This document shows positions 6,270 through 11,972 of a stretch of DNA of 22,050 bases, in pieces (within the stretch, counting starts at the first letter, position 1; each line of letters opens with the position of its first letter). The DNA lies in IMG/VR virus record IMGVR_UViG_3300043399_000225, positions 1-22,050 of that record; one strand, written 5' to 3'. Both the position numbers and the translations under genes were made by a program. The notes under the pieces were generated by a model. The model worked only from the letters and a program-made list of their open reading frames with translations, ran no database searches and was not told the DNA's origin. This DNA is from a virus.

Positions 6270-7270
6270 CGAGCGTTCTCCACCGCCTTCTTAGCCGCTT
6301 CTACACCAGCGACGGCTTGTTCAACCGCAGCTTGACTCAGTCGAGTAGCTCCATTAAGGATAGCGGCGATCGTGTTATCCTTGGGAAGAAGGTTAGCACG
6401 AGGAACGGAGCTAACGCGTTGAATAAGCTCAGCAGCGTCGTCTTTGCCATTGCGATCTTCAAATGCATCTGGACTACCGGTGATTAGTGAGACCGGTGTA
6501 CAAGAAGTAGTCACTGTCTGAGCTGAACCACCGATACCAAAGATACCACCCTCTGAGAGCTTGAAAGTCTGAGCTTGATACACGGTGTTCTCACCGACTC
6601 GAGCACGAAGAATTTCGCGTGAGATCACTGGGATCACTCGAAGCTTCTTTTCTACCATGAGCTTGATGTTAGCGTTTCGTGGGTCCGCGAACTGTACAAA
6701 GAAACCCACAGAACCGTCTGTAGAGTTAGCTACAGTCTCAAGAACAGTAGTAGCGTCTTTCACGTAAGAGATATTAGAATCAGGCGTGCGACCGAGCCCA
6801 TCAGGGTCGATAGAGCGTAGGTAGTTAAAGCTAGCAGTAGAACCAGAGGCCTGGGGTGGTAGAACGAACTTGATTCGACGACTCATGGCTAGTACTCGCC
6901 CAAAATCAAGGTCTGGATTATTAGTGACCATCCATAGACCTTCACAAGCCACATCAGTACGAATAACACTGATTCGCTTGAACTCTTCGGGTCGAGCTGC
7001 AGCTTCACGAGCAAATACATCAAACTGAACGAAACTGATGTTTGTTGGTGACTTTAGTACACGAGCAATGTTTTCGACGGTACCAGCGGATGGTGTACAG
7101 CTATAACCATGAAAGTACGCGTTAGTCAGTACATTTGGAATGGGTGGACAAAAGGTGCTGTGATAAGCACCAGCTAGACCACCCGTATTGATTGACTTTA
7201 GTCCCGGTGTCTGCGCCATAGCTGAAGTAGCAGTCATAGCAAGGACGGTAGCCATCAGTAGAGTCTTCAT
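6266..7270 (-). CDS. Secreted TAXI/TRAP solute-binding-like protein, 334 aa
   Basis: A signal peptide is clear: MKTLLMATVLAMTATSAMA with cleavage before Q20. The mature start, TGGLAGAYHSTFCPPIPNVL, followed by SCTPSAGTVENIARVLKSPTNISFVQFDVFA, matches the N-terminal lobe of TAXI-family periplasmic binding proteins (TGG..G.Y.......G.SVENL......D.A.VQ.DV). Several cysteines (near 41, 57, 108 and 258) could form disulfides in the periplasm. The C terminus is an Ala-rich helix (LSQAAVEQAVAGVEAAKKAVENA). AAGGAA lies about 9 nt before the ATG. It is the first gene of a three-gene operon with two membrane proteins, under a near-consensus promoter. The ligand cannot be told. A periplasmic role in superinfection exclusion or nutrient capture is inference. 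Confidence 0.8.
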   Translation of the reverse strand: MKTLLMATVLAMTATSAMAQTPGLKSINTGGLAGAYHSTFCPPIPNVLTNAYFHGYSCTPSAGTVENIARVLKSPTNISFVQFDVFAREAAARPEEFKRISVIRTDVACEGLWMVTNNPDLDFGRVLAMSRRIKFVLPPQASGSTASFNYLRSIDPDGLGRTPDSNISYVKDATTVLETVANSTDGSVGFFVQFADPRNANIKLMVEKKLRVIPVISREILRARVGENTVYQAQTFKLSEGGIFGIGGSAQTVTTSCTPVSLITGSPDAFEDRNGKDDAAELIQRVSSVPRANLLPKDNTIAAILNGATRLSQAAVEQAVAGVEAAKKAVENAR

Positions 7271-7299
7271 ATCATATGTTCCTTTGTTTGTACAGTCAG

Positions 7300-7328
7300 A
7301 TTATATCACGGTTAAGACGAAGAGTCAA
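7300..7328 (-). promoter_or_regulatory. sigma70-type promoter of the SBP-membrane operon
   Basis: Minus strand TTGACT (7323-7328), 17-nt spacer, TATAAT (7300-7305). The -35 lies 3 nt after the stop of the gene at 7332, with no terminator between. Confidence 0.85.
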
Positions 7329-7331
7329 CCC

Positions 7332-7655
7332 TTAAGCCGTTTGCCATTTTTGTGCATAAGCATATGTGATGCTTTCAAAACCATCGTACGCATGTACTCG
7401 AAACTGAGTACCGACTGGCATCCACTCGATCTTCAGTTGAGTCAAGTTAGAACCAATATACGTATCAGGATAAGTCGATTCCATATATGCTTCGATCGAA
7501 TCTAGTTGATCTATTGGCTTGCCTGCTTCTACCCACTCTACGATCTTAGGATCATACAAGATCTGTGGATACTCAGTATTCCACGTATACCAACCAGAAC
7601 CATAACCGGGTGAATAGAGGACAGCCACTAATCCGTCACGTACTACTTTATCCAT
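7332..7655 (-). CDS. Conserved phage hypothetical protein, 107 aa
   Basis: Belongs to a small soluble family seen in many phages, with the pattern VAVLYSPGYGSGWYTWN (about residues 10-26), a 'DPKIVEWVEAG' helix and the C-terminal LKIEWMPVGTQFRVHAYDGFESI. I recall the family but it has no established function. ATG 7655 is chosen over 7667 because GAGG lies 7 nt upstream. It is the last gene of a four-gene chain with overlapping ends (7648-8225). Confidence 0.85.
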   Translation of the reverse strand: MDKVVRDGLVAVLYSPGYGSGWYTWNTEYPQILYDPKIVEWVEAGKPIDQLDSIEAYMESTYPDTYIGSNLTQLKIEWMPVGTQFRVHAYDGFESITYAYAQKWQTA

Positions 7656-7812
7656 GATATTCCTCACTATATGCGTTCCACATTACTTCTAGTATGTCAT
7701 ACCTAGCATCATTGACTAGTCGAAGCTGGATATCATGACGTCCCTTGGGTAGTTTACCATATGACGATATTACATGTTTAGTCCTGAGTTCATAAGTTGA
7801 TACTGTTTTCAT
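7648..7812 (-). CDS. Small hypothetical protein, 54 aa
   Basis: Short basic protein MKTVSTYELRTKHVISSYGK... with GRHDIQLRLVNDARYDILEVMW, suggesting a strand-helix arrangement. Its ATG lies inside the 3' end of the preceding gene (stop 7790) and its stop overlaps the start of the following one (7655). This dense packing is the main argument that it is real. No strong ribosome site is seen, so translation would rely on coupling. Function unknown. Confidence 0.62.
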   Translation of the reverse strand: MKTVSTYELRTKHVISSYGKLPKGRHDIQLRLVNDARYDILEVMWNAYSEEYHG

Positions 7813-7984
7813 TGAAATCAATTTCTAGATTTATATCTGTGCACATAAAACCTATAACAAGTGTAATAGGATGCATGAGTTGGTCTGAAATATCATCCCT
7901 GAGTGTAGAGATGCATGCATCAACTATGCATTGTGCCGAATCACGCTTCGGCATATACATGACTTCAACCCATAGATTCTTCAT
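7790..7984 (-). CDS. Small hypothetical protein, 64 aa
   Basis: Begins MKNLWVEVMYMPKRDSAQCIV, contains TLRDDISDQLMHPITLVIGF and ends CTDINLEIDFNENSINL. The pattern suggests an alpha/beta fold. Start 7984 is preferred because GAGG lies 9 nt upstream; the ATG is inside the 3' end of the 86-aa gene. Function unknown. Confidence 0.7.
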   Translation of the reverse strand: MKNLWVEVMYMPKRDSAQCIVDACISTLRDDISDQLMHPITLVIGFMCTDINLEIDFNENSINL

Positions 7985-8225
7985 CTGAAGCATCCTCTTC
8001 GGCACTGTCATCATAATCATCAATCAGATTCTGATGATCCTCGAGTAGATCCATCAGCTTACGGCACTGTTCATACATACGACTATACGCACGTTGTTCG
8101 TACTGATTTAGATCCAGGGGTTCATTTTCCTGCAACGCTTCATCGAGCATATTCATCACCTGTTCAAGATGATTGCCGGTATTCTCGAAAGCGCAGTAGC
8201 TCATGGAGGGATAGTTACGGCTCAT
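7965..8225 (-). CDS. Acidic hypothetical protein, 86 aa
   Basis: Strongly acidic, probably helical protein. MSRNYPSMSYCAFENTGNHL is followed by helices containing MNMLDEALQENEPLDLNQYE and the RKLMDLLEDHQNLIDD segment, and a very acidic tail (DDSAEEDASDEESMG). Early phage genes near host-takeover regions often encode such acidic proteins, but no specific match is recognised. AAGGAA lies 7 nt before the ATG. It is the first gene of a four-gene overlapping cluster from the promoter at 8257-8285. Confidence 0.82.
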   Translation of the reverse strand: MSRNYPSMSYCAFENTGNHLEQVMNMLDEALQENEPLDLNQYEQRAYSRMYEQCRKLMDLLEDHQNLIDDYDDSAEEDASDEESMG

Positions 8226-8256
8226 GTTCTGTTCCTTAGCGCCTGTTGATAGTCAC

Positions 8257-8285
8257 TTTATACCATGGGTAGAATTTAAAGTCAA
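8257..8285 (-). promoter_or_regulatory. cassette promoter
   Basis: Minus strand TTGACT (8280-8285), 17-nt spacer, TATAAA (8257-8262). It serves the cluster 8225-7332. Confidence 0.8.
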
Positions 8286-8305
8286 TCTATCATCTTTAAA
8301 AAAAG

Positions 8306-8536
8306 TTATCCTAGAATCAGGATACCCTTGCTGTCCATCTCTCCGAACACGCCTGAATACATTTCAAAATCTCTGGGAGAAGAATCCTGATCTATATTCT
8401 CGAGAAGATAATAGGCTTCTTTTTTTGAAATCTTCAAATACTTCTCAGAAACACCAAATCGAACACCAATCAATACTTCTTTAGCATTCTTAATGGCAGC
8501 ACGAAGTTCCAGGATATTGGTAATCTGCTTGGTCAT
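8306..8536 (-). CDS. Hypothetical protein, 76 aa
   Basis: Begins MTKQITNILELRAAIKNAKEVLIGVRFG. A helix-strand pattern is followed by EKYLKISKKEAYYLLENI and a Gly-containing C terminus. Function unknown. The start is the ATG after the leader GGAACAGACC, as in the other cassettes, rather than the upstream in-frame ATGs in the leader. Confidence 0.75.
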   Translation of the reverse strand: MTKQITNILELRAAIKNAKEVLIGVRFGVSEKYLKISKKEAYYLLENIDQDSSPRDFEMYSGVFGEMDSKGILILG

Positions 8537-8563
8537 GGTCTGTTCCATCTGCATCATAGGTAT

Positions 8564-8592
8564 ACCTTATACCGTCCAGAGGTTAAAGTCAA
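8564..8592 (-). promoter_or_regulatory. cassette promoter
   Basis: Minus strand TTGACT (8587-8592). The -10 is TAAGGT at 17 nt (8564-8569) or TATAAG at 15 nt (8566-8571). The spacer keeps CTCTGGA. Confidence 0.7.
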
Positions 8593-8601
8593 TAGGGCAT
8601 T

Positions 8602-8811
8602 CTACCCCTCAACGGTTGACCACTTGTCGACACGCTTCCAGGACTTCCGCTTCTTGCGCCCGGGCGAGCCGTCGTAGTAGCCGTCGGTGCCGAACGACGT
8701 GGTGCCGTACTCCTGCAGGTTAGTCTTCCACAGGTCGCCCTTCCGGTACTTGTCCCGGCTGGAGTGGAAGCGCCCGTTGGAAGCCATGGTCACGTTCATC
8801 TTCTCGGTCAT
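8602..8811 (-). CDS. Basic hypothetical protein, 69 aa
   Basis: Lys/Arg- and Gly-rich small protein. MTEKMNVTMASNGRFHSSRD is followed by YRKGDLWKTNLQEYGTTSFG and a very basic SPGRKKRKSWKRVDKW tail, consistent with nucleic-acid or nucleoprotein binding (inference). It is GC-rich compared with its neighbours. Start 8811 has AAGG 5 nt upstream; 8829 is an alternative within the leader. Confidence 0.68.
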   Translation of the reverse strand: MTEKMNVTMASNGRFHSSRDKYRKGDLWKTNLQEYGTTSFGTDGYYDGSPGRKKRKSWKRVDKWSTVEG

Positions 8812-8860
8812 GTCAACCTTATTCCTCACGGGTTGGTTGTCAACCCTTCATCATAATCAG

Positions 8861-8889
8861 ATCTTAACCCATCCAGATAAAAAAGTCAA
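8861..8889 (-). promoter_or_regulatory. cassette promoter
   Basis: Minus strand TTGACT (8884-8889), 17-nt spacer, TAAGAT (8861-8866). It is preceded by two direct CAATGGGTTAG copies (8903-8928). Confidence 0.78.
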
Positions 8890-8932
8890 TACCTGATTTG
8901 TCAATGGGTTAGTCGCCCAATGGGTTAGCGGT

Positions 8933-9019
8933 TGGCGGAGCGACTGGGAGTCGAACCCAGTCTACCCATAAGGTAGTACAGATTAGCAATCTGCTGCATT
9001 CCCGTCCTGCCCTCGCTCC
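8933..9019 (-). tRNA. tRNA-Ser (anticodon GCU)
   Basis: 87-nt class II tRNA. The acceptor GGAGCGA pairs with TCGCTCC, with discriminator G and encoded CCA. The anticodon loop TTGCTAA sits on a GCAGA/TCTGT stem, the variable arm is TACC-TTAT-GGGTA, and the T loop is TTCGACT. It reads AGC and AGU. It is the last member of the leftward tRNA group. Confidence 0.95.
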
Positions 9020-9028
9020 AGATAGTAA

Positions 9029-9098
9029 TACCAGGTAGAGGTACTGCCCCTCTCACATAAGATCGTATGAAGATCCATGGATCCTTGATCGACCTGGT
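9029..9098 (-). ncRNA. tRNA-like element (degenerate or non-canonical tRNA)
   Basis: The minus strand can form ACCAGGT/ACCTGGT (7 bp), GATC...GATC (4 bp), CATA/TATG (4 bp, six-base loop) and AGAGG/CCTCT (5 bp, loop GGCAGTA) in tRNA order and at tRNA length. It lies 3 nt after tRNA-Ile(GAU) and 9 nt before tRNA-Ser. There is no encoded CCA, no TTC-type T loop and no clear 7-nt anticodon loop, so it is probably a decayed tRNA or a spacer fold. Confidence 0.4.
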
Positions 9099-9101
9099 GT
9101 A

Positions 9102-9175
9102 TGGTAGACCCAACAGGTAACGCTCCTGTGTCTATCGCTTATCAAGCGAGTGCTCTACTATTGAGCTATGGGTCC
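9102..9175 (-). tRNA. tRNA-Ile (anticodon GAU), atypical T loop
   Basis: 74-nt cloverleaf. The acceptor is GGACCCA/TGGGTCT (G1:U72), with discriminator A and encoded CCA. The D arm is GCTC/GAGC. The anticodon loop TTGATAA sits on a stem whose first pair is mismatched. The T stem ACAGG/CCTGT carries loop AGCGTTA instead of the usual TTCRANY. It reads AUC and AUU. The odd T loop may weaken its detection or activity. Confidence 0.75.
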
Positions 9176-9180
9176 TTAAC

Positions 9181-9447
9181 TTAAAACTTCCTCCATTCAT
9201 AGACAGAAGAACGAGTACGAAACTTCATATAGTCTTCTTGTTCCTCGAGGATTTCAAGGACAGGAGAACATTGCCACCAATCCTGCAGACTATTAGTTCG
9301 AGCATAGTGCGAACCAACACGAACACCGCAACCAACCTTTGGTCGATCTTCACCCGCAATTGGCTTCCAGGATTCATAATCCAGGATCTCGCACATCTGA
9401 CCAGAGTCACCTGCATTATCCGAGAGTCGGTATAGAGAGTAAGTCAT
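9181..9447 (-). CDS. Hypothetical protein, 88 aa
   Basis: MTYSLYRLSDNAGDSGQMCE... suggests a beta-rich domain. Aromatic residues occur in ESWKPI, QDWWQCSP and VYEWRKF. No family is recognised. AAGGA lies 6 nt before ATG 9447. The gene sits between tRNA-Lys and tRNA-Ile in a mixed tRNA/mRNA transcript; its stop lies 5 nt from the tRNA-Ile 5' end. Confidence 0.78.
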   Translation of the reverse strand: MTYSLYRLSDNAGDSGQMCEILDYESWKPIAGEDRPKVGCGVRVGSHYARTNSLQDWWQCSPVLEILEEQEDYMKFRTRSSVYEWRKF

Positions 9448-9470
9448 CATTGATCCTTGAACATGAGAAA

Positions 9471-9545
9471 TGGTAGACCAGACAGGACTTGAACCTGCAA
9501 CCTGGAGATTAAGAGTCTCTCGCTCTACCGTTGAGCTACTGGTCC
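9471..9545 (-). tRNA. tRNA-Lys (anticodon CUU)
   Basis: 75-nt cloverleaf. The acceptor is GGACCAG/CTGGTCT (G1:U72), with discriminator A and encoded CCA. The D arm is GCTC/GAGC, the anticodon stem is AGAGA/TCTCC (first pair mismatched) with loop CTCTTAA, and the T loop is TTCAAGT. It reads AAG. Confidence 0.9.
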
Positions 9546-9552
9546 TTAATAA

Positions 9553-9741
9553 TTAGTCAAGATCGAGTTCGTCCTCGAGGAAGTCACCAACGACACCGGG
9601 CGTATACCGAGCAACACCGAAGCAACCAGGTCCAGCGGGAACATAAGAACGAGCTAGTTCTCGAGCAGCATCCAGAGACAGAGCCACACCCACAACCGAC
9701 CGGTCATAAGAGTCGCCATAGGAAACCACGAACACGTCCAT
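9553..9741 (-). CDS. Hypothetical protein, 62 aa
   Basis: Begins MDVFVVSYGDSYDRSVVGVA, followed by SLDAARELARSY and an acidic end EDELDLD. A strand, 'D..VVGVA', and an 'S.DAA.ELA..Y' helix recall small phage proteins of the 'viGvf.s.ekA...' type, a loose resemblance only. GC-rich. AAGGAA lies 8 nt before the ATG. It is the first gene of the tRNA-containing transcript from the promoter at 9794-9822. Confidence 0.78.
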   Translation of the reverse strand: MDVFVVSYGDSYDRSVVGVALSLDAARELARSYVPAGPGCFGVARYTPGVVGDFLEDELDLD

Positions 9742-9793
9742 CTTATCCGTTCCTTGTCAGGAGAGACCACCCTTGATCTCTCATCATAGTCAG

Positions 9794-9822
9794 ATCCTAA
9801 CCCATCCAGATAAAAAAGTCAA
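9794..9822 (-). promoter_or_regulatory. cassette promoter of the tRNA-Lys/Ile/Ser transcript
   Basis: Minus strand TTGACT (9817-9822), 17-nt spacer with TCTGGATGGGT, TAGGAT (9794-9799). Confidence 0.78.
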
Positions 9823-9856
9823 TACCTGATTCATCAATGGGTTAGGCACTCATGGG

Positions 9857-10204
9857 TTAGTTAGAGGCTTTAGCCTTCTCGGCAGCGACCTCGTTGATCT
9901 GGCGCCAGTACTTTGTTAGGCGCATCTCACCCCGCTCGTTACCTTCCAGCCACCTCTGAACCTGCCAGGACTCGAGCTTCTTATGCTTGATGTAGTACTT
10001 AGCGGTGATGGAGCCGCTCTTAGCGTCGCCTGCGGTGAACCCACGATTGTTGTTAACGTTTGTATCATTCGAAGCCCGTTCCGTCTCCGTCTGACGCTTG
10101 AAGAGCGCCACCAGTGCGCGACCCACGATGTGCTGCAGCTTGACAGGATCCGGAGTGGTACGAACGTAAGCGTCGAAGGCGCGGCGGTTGGCGAAGAGCG
10201 TCAT
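9857..10204 (-). CDS. Conserved phage/plasmid hypothetical protein, 115 aa
   Basis: Basic protein with VGRALVALFKRQTETERASN (about residues 28-47), then NNNRGFTAGDAKSGSITAKYY and KHKKLESWQVQRWL, ending RLTKYWRQINEVAAEK. I recall this pattern (RAL..LF.RQT..E......N..GFTG.DA.SG...AKYY..H..L..WQ...W) from many phage and plasmid proteins of unknown role. GC-rich. The start at 10204 follows the shared leader with AAGGAA 6-7 nt upstream. Confidence 0.85.
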   Translation of the reverse strand: MTLFANRRAFDAYVRTTPDPVKLQHIVGRALVALFKRQTETERASNDTNVNNNRGFTAGDAKSGSITAKYYIKHKKLESWQVQRWLEGNERGEMRLTKYWRQINEVAAEKAKASN

Positions 10205-10284
10205 AGTCTGTTCCTTCCTCATCATAGCCTAACCATAACCCATCCAGATAAAAAAGTCAATACCTGAAAAATCAATGGGTTAGC
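10202..10284 (-). repeat. 83-bp regulatory cassette, copy 2 (identical to 4480-4562)
   Basis: Exact copy of 4480-4562, here joined to a different gene (9857-10204). Cassette promoter, leader and start codon are shared; the coding sequences are unrelated. Confidence 0.9.
10232..10260 (-). promoter_or_regulatory. cassette promoter
   Basis: Minus strand TTGACT (10255-10260), 17-nt spacer, TATGGT (10232-10237). Confidence 0.75.
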
Positions 10285-10288
10285 CGAT

Positions 10289-10465
10289 TCAAGACTCTTC
10301 TCTGACAAGAACCCATACGTCGTTTGTAAAACTCATGTTAACATTACCCCTGAAGTTAGACATCAGATCAATAAACACAGAATCATCCACTAGTATACTA
10401 GTCTTATAGAAGCTAAATCTTAAGTTATCATCAAAGACTCTATCTAATACTGGTTTATGATTCAT
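10289..10465 (-). CDS. Small hypothetical protein, 58 aa
   Basis: MNHKPVLDRVFDDNLRFSFY..., with MSNFRGNVNMSFTNDVWVLV near the end. The start overlaps the stop of the 63-aa gene (ATGA), continuing the overlap chain that starts in array A. No recognised family. The 'V-x-D-R-V-F-D-D-N-L' opening resembles the ends of array repeats (RDRV...DDRL), so it may descend from them. Confidence 0.62.
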   Translation of the reverse strand: MNHKPVLDRVFDDNLRFSFYKTSILVDDSVFIDLMSNFRGNVNMSFTNDVWVLVREES

Positions 10466-10653
10466 ATTAGATCATTCTCATAGTCATGTACGCTTGATTT
10501 AGTAGTAAACATGATTTCATGCTGTATCACGTTGATCTGTTCACTGACTGTTTCCCAGACATGTAGAGTAACGCTCTCTAGTTCATGAGTATGTAACTTA
10601 GTCAGACATCGCGATACGGGGTTGACTCGAATCTCGTCCCATGCGCTATTCAT
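10462..10653 (-). CDS. Small hypothetical protein, 63 aa, downstream of array A
   Basis: MNSAWDEIRVNPVSRCLTKL, followed by VTLHVWETVSEQINVIQ. Its ATG overlaps the stop of the last array A repeat ORF, so it is probably read by the same ribosomes. The 'VWETVSEQI' stretch keeps a V-W-x-x-V spacing like the repeats. Function unknown. Confidence 0.65.
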   Translation of the reverse strand: MNSAWDEIRVNPVSRCLTKLHTHELESVTLHVWETVSEQINVIQHEIMFTTKSSVHDYENDLI

Positions 10654-10811
10654 AATCTATCATCCCTGACTTGATTCCAGACTTTATTCCAGACTTGATT
10701 CTTGACTTGATCCATGACTTGATCCATGACTTGATTCCTGACTTGTAACCTGACTTGACTATCAACTTGATTCTTGACTTGATTCCAGACTTGATTCTTG
10801 ACTTGATTCAT
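10650..10811 (-). CDS. Tetrapeptide-repeat (NQVx) protein A4, 53 aa
   Basis: Almost the whole protein is [N/D/S]-Q-V-x repeats: MNQVKNQVWNQVKNQVDSQV, then RLQVRNQVMDQV and so on, ending RDDRL. One repeat is altered to WNKV. ATGA overlaps link it to the ORFs on both sides. Unknown function; coding is supported by unbroken frame, the conserved DDRL end and the overlaps. Confidence 0.65.
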   Translation of the reverse strand: MNQVKNQVWNQVKNQVDSQVRLQVRNQVMDQVMDQVKNQVWNKVWNQVRDDRL

Positions 10812-10993
10812 AATCTATCATCCCTGACTTGATTCTTGACTCGATCCCTGACTTGACCATAGACTTGATTTTCGATTTGATCATAGACTTGATTCAAGAC
10901 TTGATTTTCGATTTGATCATAGACTTGATTCAAGACTTGATTCCAGACTTGACTATCAACTTGATTCTTGACTTGATTCTCGATTTGATTCAT
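10808..10993 (-). CDS. Tetrapeptide-repeat (NQVx) protein A3, 61 aa
   Basis: MNQIENQVKNQVDSQVWNQV followed by further repeats, including two copies of a longer block LNQVYDQIENQV. That shows expansion by units larger than 12 bp. It ends RDDRL. The start overlaps the 17-aa ORF stop and the stop overlaps the next start (ATGA). Confidence 0.68.
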   Translation of the reverse strand: MNQIENQVKNQVDSQVWNQVLNQVYDQIENQVLNQVYDQIENQVYGQVRDRVKNQVRDDRL

Positions 10994-11043
10994 AATCTAT
11001 CATCCCTGACTTGATTCCAGACTTGATTCTTGACTCTATTCAT
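10990..11043 (-). CDS. Tetrapeptide-repeat mini-protein A2, 17 aa
   Basis: MNRVKNQVWNQVRDDRL: a complete minimal unit with start, three repeats and the DDRL end, joined by ATGA overlaps to both neighbours. It is too small to call a gene alone. It shows that the repeat number between the fixed ends can shrink. Confidence 0.5.
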   Translation of the reverse strand: MNRVKNQVWNQVRDDRL

Positions 11044-11225
11044 AGTCTATCATCCCAGACTTGACCATAGACTTGATCATAGACTTGACCATAGACTTGA
11101 CCATAGACTTGAATCCAGACTTGATTCTTGACTTGATTCCAGACTCGATCCCTGTCGCGATCCCAGACTTGATTCCTGACTTGATCGTAGACTTGATTCC
11201 AGACTTGATTCTCGATTCTATCCAT
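11040..11225 (-). CDS. Tetrapeptide-repeat (NQVx) protein A1, 61 aa
   Basis: First ORF of array A: MDRIENQVWNQVYDQVRNQV, then WDRDRDRVWNQV and YGQV repeats, ending VWDDRL. AGGA lies 8 nt before the ATG, the only clear ribosome site in the array. Translation of the following ORFs may depend on coupling from here. The near-consensus promoter at 11265-11292 lies just upstream. Confidence 0.7.
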   Translation of the reverse strand: MDRIENQVWNQVYDQVRNQVWDRDRDRVWNQVKNQVWIQVYGQVYGQVYDQVYGQVWDDRL

Positions 11226-11264
11226 ACCAGTGATCCTATACCATTACCATTGGCTCAATACCTG

Positions 11265-11292
11265 ATTATACATACTTCTGGATAAATGTCAA
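11265..11292 (-). promoter_or_regulatory. sigma70-type promoter of array A
   Basis: Minus strand TTGACA (11287-11292), 16-nt spacer, TATAAT (11265-11270). It is close to consensus and unlike the TCTGG-spacer cassette type. Confidence 0.78.
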
Positions 11293-11313
11293 CCTAGTTT
11301 TGTACATCACTCA

Positions 11314-11342
11314 TAAAAAAACCAGGGAGATTATCCCTGGTT
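11314..11342 (-). terminator. Rho-independent terminator of the 11366-11897 transcript
   Basis: Minus strand ACCAGGGA-loop-TCCCTGGT stem (five-base loop) followed by a run of seven T. It insulates array A from the genes upstream. Confidence 0.88.
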
Positions 11343-11365
11343 GAGTAGTAGTAATGATAGTTAGT

Positions 11366-11674
11366 TTAAGCCTTGCCGAACTTCTTGCCAAGACGTTCAA
11401 ATTCTTTTCGTTCAGCCTCTTCTGTCTTCACAGCGGCATATTCTTCTATTTCAATACGTTGAGCCATCTCTGCATCTGTTTCCGAGCGAATCGCCATGAG
11501 TGCCATGTATGTGTCATCATTATACGAATAAAACCTGGTCTCAAAGAAAGCGTTACCACCAACCTCTTCACGATACTTCTGAAGGCGTGTAAGCACTTCA
11601 TCCAGAGTATCGTAGTCGAGGTTGATCTGAGCATGCTCGACTGCAATCATCTTGCGTTCACGGTTCACGGACAT
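11366..11674 (-). CDS. Hypothetical protein, 102 aa
   Basis: MSVNRERKMIAVEHAQINLD, then a helical region LDEVLTRLQKYREEVGGNAF, then ETRFYSYNDDTYMALMAIRS, and a long charged C-terminal helix (EIEEYAAVKTEEAERKEF... ending KKFGKA). It is probably a strand plus coiled-coil-prone helix. Unknown function. AAGGA lies 7 nt before ATG 11674. The reading frame extends far upstream, but that stretch lies in the neighbouring gene. Confidence 0.78.
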   Translation of the reverse strand: MSVNRERKMIAVEHAQINLDYDTLDEVLTRLQKYREEVGGNAFFETRFYSYNDDTYMALMAIRSETDAEMAQRIEIEEYAAVKTEEAERKEFERLGKKFGKA

Positions 11675-11684
11675 GTCCTGATCC

Positions 11685-11897
11685 TTAACCACGGTTCTTG
11701 CGGAGGTAGACGTACAGGGCGCCAGTATATTTGTTACACTTGACGGATAGAAGAACACCAAAATCTTTTGCTTCACAATACAACTGAGAGATAAAATCAT
11801 CTTCAGCTTGATTGATCTGAACATAGTCAAAGATATTAGTCCTTGACTTACCATAGACCTCAAGTTCATCCCAGACGTCGTCGCTGTAGAAGGTCAT
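11685..11897 (-). CDS. Hypothetical protein, 70 aa
   Basis: MTFYSDDVWDELEVYGKSRT, followed by INQAEDDFISQLYCEAKDFG, then a strand pair ending GALYVYLRKNRG. An acidic alpha/beta small protein of unknown role. AAGGA lies 7 nt before the ATG in the leader common to these cassettes. It is followed 10 nt later by the 102-aa gene. Confidence 0.78.
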   Translation of the reverse strand: MTFYSDDVWDELEVYGKSRTNIFDYVQINQAEDDFISQLYCEAKDFGVLLSVKCNKYTGALYVYLRKNRG

Positions 11898-11927
11898 GTC
11901 CTGTTCCTTGGTGGTGTTCATAGTCAT

Positions 11928-11956
11928 CTTATACCATAGCCAGAGATTAAAGTCAA
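11928..11956 (-). promoter_or_regulatory. cassette promoter
   Basis: Minus strand TTGACT (11951-11956), 17-nt spacer, TATAAG (11928-11933). It serves the 70-aa and 102-aa genes. Confidence 0.8.
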
Positions 11957-11972
11957 TAGGTGAGCGGCTTTG

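Larger units (their letters stand above)
10650..11225 (-). repeat. Array A: 12-bp tandem repeats encoding NQVx proteins
   Basis: Four consecutive ORFs are built from a 12-bp unit read on the minus strand as (A/G)(A/G)T-CAA-GTC-NNN. Codons 2 and 3 (CAA GTC) are nearly fixed at the base level; codon 1 is mainly AAT, GAT, AGT or GGT; codon 4 varies freely. The junctions GATGATAGA(C/T)TATGA are repeated. The same family forms array B on the other strand (14252-16418). Confidence 0.92.

Noticed and set aside
10829-11014. Open frames on the opposite strand of the arrays reading (D/N)LI-x repeats
   Set aside because: They are the reverse complement of the 12-bp unit, which has no stop in several frames. 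They lack ribosome sites and ATGA chaining, while the NQVx frame has start/stop overlaps and a conserved DDRL end.
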